From contig JASVEC010000018.1 in assembly GCA_030770535.1 (NCBI GenBank), positions 682,001 through 746,000 on the forward strand: 64,000 nucleotides of DNA, written 5' to 3'. A model generated the notes under the pieces. It had not been told where the DNA came from and searched no databases. It saw only the letters and a program-made list of their open reading frames with translations. Both the position numbers and the translations under genes were made by a program. Below are positions 35,518-48,523 of the stretch, piece after piece (position 1 is the first letter of the stretch; each line of letters starts with the position of its first letter). Source of the stretch: Batkoa obscura. Lineage: Eukaryota > Entomophthoromycota > Entomophthoromycetes > Entomophthorales > Batkoaceae.

Positions 35518-38500
35518 TTCCATTATATGGTAGTAGTCCAGATCCCTTTCCCAGTTTTATTGATCAGTTAGGAGATAGAAAAGGTAAATTTTATTTAATA
35601 TTAATTCAATATTTTCTATCTTTTTCAATAATTCAATTGAACATTTATTCTTCAAGCCCAAGGTTATATCAATAAACCTATTAGTGATAAACGGTATGAT
35701 ACTAATTTACAGTGCTATCAAAAGTTGAGTAATGATACCATCTTTTTATCATTAGTAATTCATGAACAATATATTATTGCAGGGTGTAAAGAAGGAAATA
35801 TCAAAGTAAACTTTATTTTTTAATTCTTAATTATTTTTATTTTTAATTTATAATAAATGAATGAAAATGTTAATGGTTTATTAATTTAGGTCTGGAACAA
35901 ACATAGTTATTTATTAGAAAAAGAATTGATCGGACACAGCAGAGCAGTATTATGTTTGTGTGTTAATGAGAAAGACCAATTATTGTTTTCAGGCTCAAGT
36001 AAGTTTTTTACTGTTTTCGAATAATTATAATGTTTTAATATTTTATCTTCTATTTATTGATAGGCGATGACACTATTCGAGTAAGTCAATATTAATCAAT
36101 CAATAGCTAATAGTTTAAATGCAAGATTGATGATTTTCTTTAGGTTTGGGATTTAAAAACCTTAACACAAAAGTATATTATCAATACATATGAACAAGTA
36201 GGAGATATATTATCTATGGTTTATCATCCATTATCAAACACTTTGTTTTTTGGTTGTCAAAATGCTAGTATTCAAGTAGGTGTTTCCAATATTTTTTCTT
36301 TTTGTTTTAACAGTAAATTTTTATATGATTAGTGGTTTTGCCTTGACAATATTTCAGGAGTAGAGAAGAATAGTGAAGAAGGAGGTGAAAGTGGAAAGAG
36401 TAATTTTGATTTTAAAAATATACCTGGTTTACCACCAAATAGTAATTTAAAATCTTTTTTTAAATTAAACCAAAAACAAGAAGAATTAAAAGATAAGGAG
36501 AATATTAATGAGGAGAATAATAGCTTTTATCAAATTCATTCCAATTCAATTCATTCCTTTGCTCATCATGGGGCTGTTTATTCATTAATTATTGATAATT
36601 TACCAGATGATGAGAATGAATATTTGTTTTCTGGTAATTTAATTATATAAAAAGTATTTGATTTATGGTTTCTAATAATAATTTAATATTTAGGCTCTGC
36701 TGATGGTAGTATTAAAGTAAGGAATTAAGTTTTAATAATAATAATGACAGTAATAATAGCTTAGATATGGAAAATTAATAACAATAATCCAAGTTTAATA
36801 TTTGAGCATAAAATATTAAATGAAAATAAGAAAGATATCTTGTCGATTTATTGTTTACAAATACAAAATGGACTTTTATTTGCTGGACTTCAAACAGGTA
36901 CGATTACAGTTTGGGATTTAGATACATTTCAAAAGGTCCGTACATTAATTGGGCATTATGTAAATATATTTATTATGCTGGTAAATTGAAAATCGACTTA
37001 TGAGTTTATTTTAGGATGATATTATGGCCATGTCGATATTAAATAACGAATTATATTCAGCTTGTTCTAACGGGTTTATTAAAGTGAGTACTATTATTGA
37101 ATGGAATTTTAATGAAATGTTATTAATAATACTATTATTATTATTGTTATTGTAGAAATGGAACCGAAACTTAGAATGTATAGGAACAATGCAAGGTCAT
37201 GAAAATAGTATCTTATGTTTAATATCAGACTTTGATTTTACATTATATTCTTCAAGTTCAGATTCTTTTATTAAGGTAGTTTTTTTTCATTTTGGGAAAA
37301 TGGAATGATATTAATAATTTCTGTATAAATTTTTAAATAGATTTGGAAAATTAACAATTTTAACTCCCCATTAAATTTTAATAATGAATTAAATAATTAC
37401 AATAATAACAATTCTTATAAAATTATATTTGAAGATGATTTAATTGGTAAGATAGTATTTATTATATATTTATTTAATATTTACTTGTTTTATTTTTAAC
37501 TAGACAATATAATTCATGTATTAGAAAAATTCATCTTAATACCAAGTATAAGTGGGTCAATTCATCATCAAGAAGATTGTCGATTAGCTAGTAAATTTTT
37601 AAAGAATTTGTTTTTACAACTAGGTAAACAATACATTCCATATAAATTATGTCATAATAATTTAAACTAACGTATATAAATAAAACACTTAGGAGCTGAA
37701 TGTAAAATTATTAAAAACAATAGTCAAAGAAATCCCATTGTTTATGCCAAATTCAATGCTAATTGCATTAACACTATTAATACTGATATAGTTAAAAATT
37801 TATTGTTTTATGGTCATTACGATGTAGTATCTGCCAATCCTAAGGATTGGGATAATAACAATCCATTTATACTAAATGGTAATTTATTAATTATATAATA
37901 ATAATAATAATAATAATGCAATATTAATATAAAAAAATAGGTAAAGACGGATATTTATACGGACGAGGAATCACAGATAATAAAGGACCAATAATTACAA
38001 TGATATTTTCGATCTTTAATTTATTTAAGAAAAAAGAATTAAAAAGTAATGTTCACTTTTTAATTGAAGGAGAAGAGGAGTCCGGTAGTATTGGATTTTA
38101 TGAATCGGTAGCTTCTATCTCTAATTTACTTGGAAACATTGATTTAATTTTATTAAGGTAAAAAAAAAGTATAAAAAATATAATGATTTTAATGATTTTA
38201 AAATAGTAATTCTTATTGGTTGGGAGAGAGCATTCCCTGTTTAACTTATGGTTTAAGAGGTGTAATTCATGCTTCTATCAAGGTAACTTAATATGATATA
38301 ATACTAACATTAATAACATTAACTAGATATATAATAATCAAAACGATTCTCATTCTGGGGTCTATGGTGGAGTTATTGCAGAGCCATTGATTGATCTTAC
38401 CCATTTATTATCGAAATTAATTAGTGATAAAGATAATAAGGTTTTAATACCTGGTAATAATTATAAATATTTAATACCTAACAATAATAATAATGATAAA

Positions 38501-39295
38501 TAGAATTTTATGCTAAAGTAAGAGAAATAACTGATGAAGAGTCGGAAGAATATAAAGAGTTAATTGAAATATTTAAGTAAGTTTTGCTATTTGTTATTTC
38601 GTCTTAAGATTTTATATTAACTTAAATAATTCTAGTAAAATCGAACAAAACAAAAAAGTGAATATAAGTAATATACAACAACAATGGCGTGAGCCTACAT
38701 TCACCATCCATAAAATGGATTCTTCAGGACCTAAAACACATAGTACTGTGATACCGAATTGGGCAAGAGCGGATGTATCCATGAGAATTGTGCCGGATCA
38801 AGATATTAATGCTATTAGTCAAAGTTTTATTGAATTTATTGAAAAACTATTTTCACAATTAAATAGTAAAAATAAAATTGAGGTAACAAAGAAATAATTT
38901 TTATTCAATAAGATAGTGAATTGAACGAATAATATCAATTAGATTACAATTCGACAAAGTTCCAATTGGTGGTTAGGTGATAAATCCAATAATTCATATA
39001 ATTTAATGAGGGAAGTTATTAAGAAGGTAAGCTAGCAATAATAGATACAAATTGATAATGTTATTAAATATTACTTTATTAGGAATGGAACTATTCCCCT
39101 ATAAATATAAGAGAAGGTGGTTCCATTCCCACTGTACCATGGTTGGAAACTCATTTTAAAGCGCCAGCATTACATTATCCAATGGGACAAGCTTCCGATC
39201 AAGCGCATTTAGCTAATGAAAGATTAAGAATCTTAAATATTATCAAAGCTAAAAATTGTATCTTGGATTTTATGAAACGTTGGGCTGAAATTTAA
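35518..39295 (+). CDS. DUG2: Dug2, WD40-M20 subunit of the glutathione-degrading DUG complex
   Basis: With Dug3 it forms a glutamine-amidotransferase complex that cleaves glutathione in the gamma-glutamyl-cycle-independent route. The gene is spread over about 17 short exons with 40-60 bp introns. The N-terminal half is a WD40 propeller: GHSRAVLCLCVNEKDQLLFS, SSDDTIRVWDLKTLTQKY, GSADGSIKIWKI, GLQTGTITVWDLDTFQKVRT, GHYDDIMAMSI, GHENSILCL. The C-terminal half is an M20 peptidase-like domain: LLFYGHYDVVSANPKDWDN (metal His), DGYLYGRGITDNKGPIITMI (bridging Asp), LIEGEEESGSIGFYESVAS (catalytic Glu pair), SNSYWLGESIPCLTYGLRGV, SHSGVYGGVIAEP, IPNWARADVSMRIVPDQDI, GGSIPTVPWLETHFKAPALH and a terminal QASDQAHLANE (metal His). 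The order and fusion are specific to Dug2. A short (ATA)n run lies in an intron near 37893-37918. Confidence 0.93.
37893..37918 (+). repeat. ATA trinucleotide microsatellite in a DUG2 intron
   Basis: Eight or so tandem ATA/TAA units within an intron of about 75 bp. Confidence 0.8.
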
Positions 39296-39533
39296 TTTTT
39301 TGGATAAAGTTAAATAAAATTAAAGGATTCCGTCTTTTTTATATTGTTTATTTGCTTATTGAAGTTGAACAATTTAAAAAATTGAAATTTGAATCGAGCA
39401 ATAAGCTCTAAAAAAGGTCTAAAAAACAATAAGAGGATTAACAGGATAGGGAGTATTAATTAGAAAAAATTGGAAAGAAAAGAAGGTAACAAAAGAGAAG
39501 AATAAAAGATATTAAAAAAACTGAATTTCTTTT

Positions 39534-40678
39534 TTAAAATGAAAAGATTTTTTGTAATTCATTAACAAATACTTGACCTAGTAATTGAGCAATGAATTCT
39601 TGCTTTTCTTCACTGCTTTTGATCAAAGATTGATCCATTTTTTGACTACGGTCATGTTCAGGTAATAAATAAAAAAATAAAAATTCTAACGTTTTCCATC
39701 TAATTAAAACCGTATTAATATTAATATTACTTAACTGCTGTATAATATTCAATATTAATTTACCTCAACTCAGTTTGACTCTTTTTCTTTTTAACTAAAC
39801 ACAAAATTTCTTGAATTCCATTTGCTTCTTCAAAGCTCTATCAAAAAAGTCAATTAATATCTAAATTCAGTATTCAATTAAAATTTATACCCTAATATGT
39901 TCTGGTGAAATAGCTAATATACATTGCGTTGTTTCCAATGCATCCATAGCGATTTGGAAGTTTTCACAGCAGATTAAATTAATAATAACCTAATTTATTA
40001 TTATTAAAAGTTAAAATATTCTTACTGTGATTGATATTATATAATAAAATAAAATCTAGTTTACCTTAAAATTAGCTAAATTTAAAAAATACTCACTAAC
40101 TTCTGGACAAAAACAAACGATGCCTTGTAATATTAGTAAACATTTTTCCGTTTGTTGAGTCCAATATGTTTTTGCTTCTATTATTAATGACAGTGTTAAA
40201 TAGAGTTGATAAAATTATTAACAATTTTTAACAAATAAAAAATAGTCATATTAAACCAAGTTACCTATTCCCAATGTTGTACAAGGTGGATTTGAATCCA
40301 ATAAATTACATAAATTGTTGGTCACTAAAAATTTATTTGTTTAATTAAGTTTAAAAATTAATACTACTTTTTTTCTTACACAACAATTGCTCATCTAATT
40401 GAGTAGCTTCAAATGCCAGCTTGGCTACTTTGGTATTATCTTTACTTAAATCGGATATTAATTTATGTAACTGTTCTAACCCTTTTAATCGATGTTCTGG
40501 ATTGGGTCGATGTAACTAAAGAAATTACTTAAATTTTTAAAAGATAAAATATTACAATCAAGCTCACTAGCTTTATACTATCTGATATCACTTTTTTTAT
40601 TTCATTAAAGAGGAGAGATTTATTACGAAAAGTACAGAAATCTAAATTTTCTTCTTTTATAATACCCGTTTTATTCAT
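39534..40678 (-). CDS. CDC14: Cdc14-domain protein of the septation initiation network (fission-yeast Cdc14 type, not the phosphatase)
   Basis: In fission yeast this protein pairs with the kinase Sid1 to trigger septation. Several exons with short introns read from 40678: MNKTGIIKEENLDFCTFRNK; LHRPNPEHRLKGLEQLHKLI; SKDNTKVAKLAFEATQLDEQ; NLCNLLDSNPPCTTLGI; IEAKTYWTQQTEKCLLILQG; SEYFLNLANFKVIINLICCE; ALETTQCILAISPEHI; FEEANGIQEILCLVK; and RWKTLEFLFFYLLPEHDRSQ, followed by KSSEEKQEFIAQLLGQVFVN. The helical-repeat layout and the 'K-x-LEF-L-FYL-PE' motif near the C-terminus are typical of the fungal Cdc14 domain. Its presence supports a fungal genome. It is unrelated in sequence to the Cdc14 tyrosine phosphatase. 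Confidence 0.75.
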
Positions 40679-41084
40679 TTTTTTCTTTTTTTTAGTTAAA
40701 AATTGTAAGATGTTGATTTACGAGTTGAATGGAGTGAAATTCTAATTAAATATTGTGTTTTTTTATTCTAATTTTCTTTTTTTTCTTTTTTTCTTTCTTT
40801 TTTAAAATCTAAACTAACTTTTAATATATAAAAATCAATAACAAAATGAAAGATTTAGATTGAAATAACTCATACTTTTTATCATCATCCCTTTATTTCT
40901 TAAGAAGAATTTAATTAACATCCAATCATTTTGAACTTCAATTACCTAGTCTTAAATTAATAAAATTAATTTAAAATATTTTAGTTAATGTTAAATATTC
41001 AAACTAAAACAACAAAACAACAATAAAACTTTATTCTTTATAATGAAAAAAATGAAATGCATTTCAATTCTCTATTCTCAATTC
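40679..41084. other. Intergenic spacer between two minus-strand genes
   Basis: Upstream of the Cdc14-type gene; contains pyrimidine-rich TTTTCTTTTTTTC runs near 40770-40800. Nothing else recognised. Confidence 0.4.
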
Positions 41085-42112
41085 TTATGTCTCAATCTTT
41101 CTAATCACAGGCTGTATTTGATATTTCAAAATAATCGGTAACAAATGATAAATGGAAAAATTAGGCCATAATACATTAATAAAATAAATTTGAGTATGGT
41201 GCATCGATGTCTAAAAACAATTCAAAGTTTGCATTATTAGTTCAAGCTCTATAAAAACACTAAAACTTAAATTTTACCTGCCACAATAAAAAATCACTCA
41301 ATCGAATTTCCCCTGAAGTACGTATCAAAATGTCTAACTTGGGCAACTCGGAAGTGTATAAACTAGCTTCTATTTGTTCAATAGTTATTTCATTATTTGG
41401 ATGATTTTTGGATATCATTTGATTCATTTCATCAGTCGATGTATAAGGGAAACAGATAGTTAAAATGGCTCTATAAATTTATAAAATTTGATAAAAAATA
41501 ATTCCCATTAAATAAAATTATATCAGTTACTTATTATAATGTTCTGTTTCTTTCATAGCTTTATATATCACTTTTAAAACATCCTTTGATAATAAGGATA
41601 GCTTTCCTATCACTCTTATTGATACTTCATGTTTTTTAATCATTTCACTAAAATAAAAATACTTAAATAATTAAATAAAAAAATATGTTCAATTATTACC
41701 TTTGAGTACAAAAAAATTCCAATCGATCTTTTGCTAATGTCATTAAAGCTTCCACTTCTTCTTTAGGTCTTTTAAAATTTTCAATAGAAAAAGCGTAAGC
41801 TGTTACTGCTTTAACTCCTAATCTCAAGCAACAATCTAATATCTAAAAAATCAGAAACTAAATTAACACAGTCCTTTAAAACAGCTGTAATTAAATAGCC
41901 AAATTTACCCTTTCCAAGCTATTAAAGCCCAAATAATGACCTTCTGGAGTGGATATTTGATGTTGTTTTGCAAACCTTCTATTACCATCCATAATTAAAC
42001 CAATATGTTGTGGTATTGGGCCTTGTTTTAATAGATTAATACACAAAGATTCCACACTTTCATGAATCGTATTGATAAAGTTTGTTAGTGTATTAACGAT
42101 TGTATTGCTCAT
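41085..42112 (-). CDS. RER2: Dehydrodolichyl diphosphate synthase (cis-prenyltransferase)
   Basis: Extends farnesyl diphosphate with isopentenyl units to make the dolichol precursor at the ER. About five exons read from 42112. Conserved regions in order: [17 protein letters not shown] (region I, catalytic Asp), [29 protein letters not shown] (region III, ending at the Asn-Phe-x-Arg site), [41 protein letters not shown] and [20 protein letters not shown] (region V). The C-terminus is [20 protein letters not shown]. These match Rer2/Srt1/DHDDS rather than the regulatory Nus1 subunit, which lacks region I and III residues. It is head-to-head with TMEM94, with about 175 bp between starts. Confidence 0.93.
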
Positions 42113-42286
42113 TATAGTAATATGAAATTGAAATTTTAAATTTCGAAAAATTTTAATATTGTTAATTTGAAAACTAAAAAATATTAGTGTTTTATTGGCA
42201 AAAGTTTAGGATTGAAATTCTATGTTTGATTTCAACTAAATTTAGTAAAATGTTAACTTTTATCTTTAAAAAAATTAAGTTAGATT

Positions 42287-45200
42287 ATGACATTAAAAGA
42301 AGAAAAAGAAGGAGAAAAAGACAAAGATAAAAAGATAGATTTAAATGAACAAGATAAACAAAATGATAGCGAAAATAATAACCAACCTATAATACGTGAA
42401 AAACCCAACTCTATATTAATAGAACATAGCAAATCGGATCAACAATCCCACTCCAATCAACATCTTACCATCCAAGAGCCCTTATTCTCTCATGATGAGA
42501 CCTCGTCCTTACTTCCTAAACCTGCATCTAACTATAAAAGACGAAAAAGCAGTAGTTTTAGTTATACTTCGGAATTCAATATGAATTATCGTTCAATTAA
42601 TTCCATTTCAGAATTAAGTATGAGTCCAGAAGTTGGCTTTGAAGATTTTGAAAATGAAATCTTAACTAAATCACCACAAAGGAGAGATATGTTACCATCA
42701 CCAACACCTTCTCAATTAGAAGATATTGTTATTGATCCCAATTCAATACCTTATGATGAATGTGAACAACCTAAAAATTTTATTGGTTTAACGGATAAAG
42801 AGGCATATAGGTAAATGAAAAGAAAAAGGAATATATAGGGTTTAGGATGATGGTACTAATTTTTTCAATTTAGTCAATTAATTATCTCGGTTGAAGAGCT
42901 TTTAATGCAATATCATAAAGAAGAAGACTTACTAGAATGTAAATTTATTAATACAACGTCAATTAATCCATATTAACTAATCAATTCAACAGTTACTATG
43001 ACCTATCTTTCCCGGGTAGAATCTTTAATCTTAATTGGTGACACATTATTGCTAGTGTTTGTATTTATCTGGGGTTGGTTTCGAGGTAGTATAGAAGATA
43101 GTCAATATCAATTTCGGTATAATGGGGTCTTAGTAGAAATCTTTATCTTGTTATTAGTATTAGCATGGAATGGTGTGATGTATTATAGAGAGAGTCGATT
43201 GACTACTCATGAAACTTTAGATAGAGCACGATCTATTTTAAAGGTTATGGAAGATAACAGAGCAAGACCTATGAGGGTAAGTGTTGATTTAGTTGCTTAT
43301 TAATTTATTTATAATATTTGTGTTTAGCCTTTAAAACTACCTATTTGTCCCACCTTTTCTATAGTCAATGTTTATCGTGATGGTATCCTACAACAATTAC
43401 CAGTGAATCTAACAGTGGATGGTGATATAATCGAAATAGCATTTGGTATGGTAGCTTTTTGTGATATGGAATATATGGGTAGTAGTCCTGAACGAATGAA
43501 ACTTAAACGAGGAGAAATTTTCCAACCTAAATTTTTTAATTATGATCCCAATATTCCGCTACAACAAAGTACATTTAAATTTTTATTAATGGAAACAAGA
43601 TTTGCATCTACTTTATCTGATACACTACAACAAAAAAGACCACGTTCAATGATTGATTCTCAAAGATCTAAAATTCGAAAGTATTTTTCTTTAGGTTTTG
43701 GTTTTAGTTCTTTATTTTTATGTGGTATTGTGAACGCCATTGTTTATATACTAGTAGATATACCAGCTAATAATTGGGATCATTGGGCAGAAGTATTAGT
43801 TCGAATACCAGGCTACGCTTTATTAGCTTGGCTACCTCTTTGGATTCCTAGTTTTTGGTTTATTGTTAGAAGTTATTGTAATGCTCATACATTAGTATTA
43901 TTTGAAGCATTGCAAAAATCTAAAGAAGAATTTGAAGATGAAGAAGACATTGATGAGTTTGATACTGAAGCTCCTTCCCCTACTAAAAATATTGAAATTT
44001 CTTTTAGTGAGTTATTAAAAGAGTATATATTTTGTTTATATTTATTATTGTTGTTTAGGTATGGTATTTGAAAAATGGTGGTGGTTAATGTCTCAATGGA
44101 ATCAAGTCTCTTTAACTAGATCAACTAATTTATTTGAATCTCTTGGTAGTATTACTATGTTATGTGCTTTAGATAAAGAGGAGACAATTGCTACTGTAAG
44201 TTACAATAAGATGTACCAATAATATAATACATATAATAATAATAATTTAATTAGCCCTTCCCAGAAATGGAACATATATTATTTGTAAATTCAGACAAAG
44301 GGGTAGTTAAATTAGATGTTAATGAAGATAAATCAAGTAAAAATGCCATTCGATTTGAAGATCAGGATTGGGAAAAGTATATAACGTAAGTTATTGAACC
44401 ATTATTTTTATTTTTATTTTTATTTTTATTTTTATTTTTATTTTTATTTTTATTTGTTTTATTAATATAATGTTTTTTCATAGATGTTTAAAACCACTCG
44501 GATTAAATACTATGCTATGTACTAAATGTGGTGTTATTGATCATCAACACGTGACTTATAAACCAGCCAATTCACATTTAAATAATTTGGATTTGGATTT
44601 AAATGATGTATTGGCGCCTGCCAGACAAAGTAAGTTTATTATTTAATATTTAACTATATAATGTAAGGATTTTATATTTAGCTTGCCTATGTAGATTGGG
44701 CTTAGAAGTAGGATTTACACCACAATCGTTAGCCTCTTTTTCGCGCAAAAAAGATATAGTATTAATGGCCCCTTATCATCCAACCTTAACTAGTCCAACC
44801 CAAAAAAAGTTAGATTTTGAAATACCCTTAGCTTTATCTACCATTTATAGAGAAAGTAAAAGTGGAAATTATCAATTATTATCAAGTGGCCATATGGATT
44901 TAATATTAGATCACTGTGCTGATTATTGGGATGGAGAAGGATTATGTACATTTACAAATTCAGTAAGTTTTATTTTGTTATATATTATATATTAATTTTT
45001 ATTTTTATGTTTAGATTGAAAATAAAATATATGATTTTTATGAAAATGCTATTGGAAATGATCTACAATGTGTTGCGTATAGCTATCGACCAATTAATAT
45101 TAAAAATGATAATGAGTTAATATTTTTAAATGATGAAGAAGCCAAATCTTCCATAAAAATTCGAATATCAAATGAAGAAAGTGAAAATATATCTAGCCCA

Positions 45201-46859
45201 TCAAGTACAATATCAAAATTAAGTTCTGAAGATGAAGATGAAATTAATGATTTATTAAAACGTAAACGTATCTTTAGTAAAATTACAATTGAAGAAGATG
45301 AAGTTGACCCAACTATTGCTGAACAGGATCCATTAAAATTTTATAAAAATCAAACAAAAGGTCAAATATTTTTAGCTATGACAACTTCAGCTCATCAACC
45401 TAAACCTGATGTATGTGATGTCATTGAAGATTTAAAATTAGCTGGTATAAGATTTGTTTATTTTTCACCAAAAGATGAAAGGAGAAGCAAAGCATTTGCG
45501 GAAAGATTAGGTATGGAAACGGATTGGAATACATGTATTCGATTATCCCCATCTAGTTCCGAAGATGATTTTGATGATCATTATATAAAAGCTAGATTAC
45601 CTTGTGGTATTGAAACTATTAGAGACCATCTAGAAAACGTAGATGATATTCCTTTACAAGTTTCTTTATTTGCTGAATGTTCTCCTGAAGCTACTGTAGA
45701 AATGATTAAAATATTTCAAGAATATGGTGAAGTTGTTTGCTGTATTGGTAATTCATTAAATCACTTAAATACTCCAGCTTTCGCTACAGCGGATTTGGGT
45801 ATTGCAGTGGAACCTCTTTTACATAGAAGATTTGCTTCTACTCAACTGTTTCACTCTACTGTTTCTTTAGGTTCTACATTAACTTCATTGCCTTGTGCAT
45901 TGTTTTTTAATAAAGAAACATCTTTGTTTGTATTGACACAAATTATTAGGGAAGCTAGAAGATTACTGAATTCAGTAAGACAGGTAAATTCAATTAGTTA
46001 TTTAATATCAAAATTATTAATATAAATTTTAATGTAGGGAGGATCCTTTTTATTAGCAGTTGGTATGGCTTCATCTTTATTAATAATAGTCAATTCTATA
46101 TTAATACAACCACCAATCTTATCTGGTTATCATATATTGTGGTTATTATGGATAGTTGGACCAATTATAACAATGCCATTTTTATTTACACCACATGAAC
46201 CAAATACGATGACATCAATGGTAGGTAAAAATAAAGAACATATACCTGGATTTATGAGATTTTTTATGTATGGCTTTATGAGAATGTTAGGTTCTATTTT
46301 AACTTGGCAATTTTTGTTTGTAGTGTAAGGATATAAATTTAATATAAGTTGACTGATAAATTGATTATTTTATTTTAGTTCATTTTATAATTTACGAATA
46401 ATAGCAGGTGATATGGATGATTTCTTATCACGTAGGGATGACTGGTATGCTTGGACTCCTAATGAACAATGGGCTTTATTACATAGTCAAAATTTAACCT
46501 TGTTTTTTATGGTTTATCATTTATGTTTAATATCAGGTACATTTATGTCAAGAACTTTATATTTTTGGGAACATCCACCTTATTATAATAAGCAATGGTT
46601 ACTAGGAATATTTATTGCTATACTTATTCAAACTATTTATTCGTTAACTTTTTTTATTGAAAGTCCACAACCGTTTACATTAATAGGTACATTAAATGCC
46701 CTTCCATATTGGTATTATGTAATGGGATTTGTATCACCTATTTTATTGTTACCTTTGCAAGAGATGGTTAAATATCATGATAGAGATATTTACACTAGGT
46801 TTCAAAAGAGATCTAAGTTAGAGTTTAATACAAAGTTAGGATTACATTCTCCTGTTTAG
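42287..46859 (+). CDS. TMEM94: TMEM94-family P-type-ATPase-like ER magnesium transporter
   Basis: Human TMEM94 (ERMA) is a P-type-ATPase-like protein reported to load Mg2+ into the ER. About ten exons. A disordered acidic/Ser-rich N-terminus precedes membrane helices at ESLILIGDTLLLVFVFIWGW and VEIFILLLVLAWNGVMYYRE, then an actuator-like domain (VNVYRDGILQQLPVNLTVDG). Next come ESLGSITMLCALDKEETIA at the P-type phosphorylation position, SCLKPLGLN-type text, RLGLEVGFTPQSLASF, LLSSGHMDLILDHCADYWDG, GQIFLAMTTS, IRFVYFSPKDERRSKAFAER, SPEATVEMIKIFQEYGEVVC and six C-terminal helices. It ends KLEFNTKLGLHSPV, lining up with human LQFETKLGMNSPF, so the GMN triplet is GLH here. A pentamer-like ATTTTT array sits in one intron. 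Overall colinearity leaves little doubt of family. Confidence 0.92.
44402..44455 (+). repeat. ATTTTT hexanucleotide microsatellite in a TMEM94 intron
   Basis: About nine nearly perfect tandem ATTTTT units, lengthening the intron that follows the exon ending DWEKYIT. Likely length-polymorphic. Confidence 0.9.
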
Positions 46860-47035
46860 AGCAAGTTGAAGGCTATTTATAAGCAATAAAAAAAATACTA
46901 ATAATGTTAAATGAATGTTGTAGTTTAATAAATTTTATTCTTGAGTTTAAATTTATAATAATAAAATGAACAATAACTTTAAATATAAAAAATAAATAAA
47001 AAAGTTTAATTTTATTATTAGTTAACATTATTAGT

Positions 47036-47896
47036 TTAAGCTTGATTAATAATTTTAGCTATTAGTTTTAATACTATTGGACTAATTGGTACTTCATCAT
47101 GAGTACCGAAATCATCTAAAATCAATTCAACTCTAGTAAAACCTAATTGATGTAAATGTTGACCAAAATCTAAACTTTGAGATTTCTTAACTAAATTATC
47201 TTGATTAGAATAAAACAAAATGTATTTAGGTAGTTTAATATACGGTATTAATCCCAATTTTTCTTTTGTAGAACACATAGGGGAAGCCAATTTCCAATCG
47301 TCTTTTAATAAATCTTTTCCAAAAGCTGGTAACAAAAAATCATTTTTATAACTACTATCATGTTCCGAAAATCCCTTTAAATCAAATATACCTTCTGTGA
47401 CAATAATACCTTTAATATGTGCTACTTTTTCAACAATATCATTTCTATTTATTCCATTCATCCCTTTCTTTTCCATCTCTTCAATAATATCTCCCACTCT
47501 TAATCCAATCATCCCCGATAATTGCCCTCCTGCTGAATGTCCCCCTAAATAAATATTTTTACTATCATAACCTAATCCCCTACCATTTTCTACAATATGT
47601 AAATAACCTAATAAACAATCAATTGAATGTAATGGATGTTGGATTTCACTATTGATATCTCGTTCACTTAACCGATAATTTAATAAAGCTACAGCAATGT
47701 TCTGCGATGAAGAAAGATTTATTGCCATTGTAGTTAATTCCTTTTTGTCACCAGATACCCATGCCCCTCCATGGATAAAAATTAAAATTGGTGGTGAGGA
47801 GGAAGAGTGGGATGGTAGGTAAAGATCGTAAGTGTTCAGCGGATGTGTGTTGGAGTAGCATATATCGCTATAAATTATGGGTTGTTTGACAGTCAT
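47036..47896 (-). CDS. BNA7: Alpha/beta hydrolase, kynurenine formamidase (Bna7) type
   Basis: Kynurenine formamidase hydrolyses N-formylkynurenine in the tryptophan-to-NAD route. A single exon of 286 residues. It shows the oxyanion motif ILIFIHGGAWVSGDKKE, the nucleophile elbow LGGHSAGGQLSGMIGL (Ser), a helical cap with IVTEGIFDLKGFSEHDSSYK and the acid/base segment YILFYSNQDNLVKKSQSLDF (Asp) and LDDFGTHDEVP (His). The HGGAW motif, the xGIFDLK segment and the LDDxGxHD ending resemble yeast Bna7 (HGGAW, DGIYSLK, LDDLGLHNDV). Esterases of the BD-FAE/isoprenylcysteine-methylesterase type share the fold, so substrate is inferred. Convergent with TMEM94, about 175 bp between stops. Confidence 0.7.
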   Translation of the reverse strand: MTVKQPIIYSDICYSNTHPLNTYDLYLPSHSSSSPPILIFIHGGAWVSGDKKELTTMAINLSSSQNIAVALLNYRLSERDINSEIQHPLHSIDCLLGYLHIVENGRGLGYDSKNIYLGGHSAGGQLSGMIGLRVGDIIEEMEKKGMNGINRNDIVEKVAHIKGIIVTEGIFDLKGFSEHDSSYKNDFLLPAFGKDLLKDDWKLASPMCSTKEKLGLIPYIKLPKYILFYSNQDNLVKKSQSLDFGQHLHQLGFTRVELILDDFGTHDEVPISPIVLKLIAKIINQA

Positions 47897-48523
47897 TTTT
47901 ACACAGTATTGATGAAGTTAAATTGTCTAATATTGTTAGATTTGAATTAAAGAAAATAGTATAATTAAGTAGTGAAAGGTTCACTTTAAATAGTATAGAA
48001 ATAAAGGGATGGATGAGAAATTAATCGTTAATCGTTTAAATTTAGTAAATTTAGTGATTCGATACGATTATAAGGAGTTATTTTTGGATTTATTCTTTGT
48101 TTATTCTTTAGTCATTGCTGTGTCAAATTGAGAATGAAATGAAAATTTAATGTTTTATTAGGTTGAATTTAGAAAATTTAAAAAAAATCAAGTAATATGA
48201 ATAGTTAAAAAATGAATATGTGAGAAAATAAATTATTAATATTTTTATTGAACTTATTAAAACACGTTATTTTGAAGTTTATATAACTATAATGTTACTA
48301 CAGTTTAGTTTATTATATAATTTAAATCTGTATGAAATTATAGTCTATTTTATTATATAGTTTAAATAATATAAAAAAAGTATAGTAATGATTACAATGG
48401 GCTAAAAGCACATTAAAACTTAGCTAAAGATAGAAGCTAAAACATGGAATTAAATAACTATAAATAACAAAGAAAATCAAATTTTTATTTATTATATTAT
48501 AAAAAAACTACTCATCACTCATC
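47897..48523. other. Intergenic, no gene seen
   Basis: A+T-rich shared upstream region of the divergent hydrolase and secreted protein A genes. Near 48295-48370 there are two near-repeats of TTATTATATAATTTAAAT/TTATTATATAGTTTAAAT. No other feature. Confidence 0.45.

Noticed and set aside
39534-40678. Assignment as the Cdc14 dual-specificity phosphatase
   Set aside because: No phosphatase signature; the helical repeats and LEFLFFYLLPE motif belong to the unrelated septation protein of the same name.
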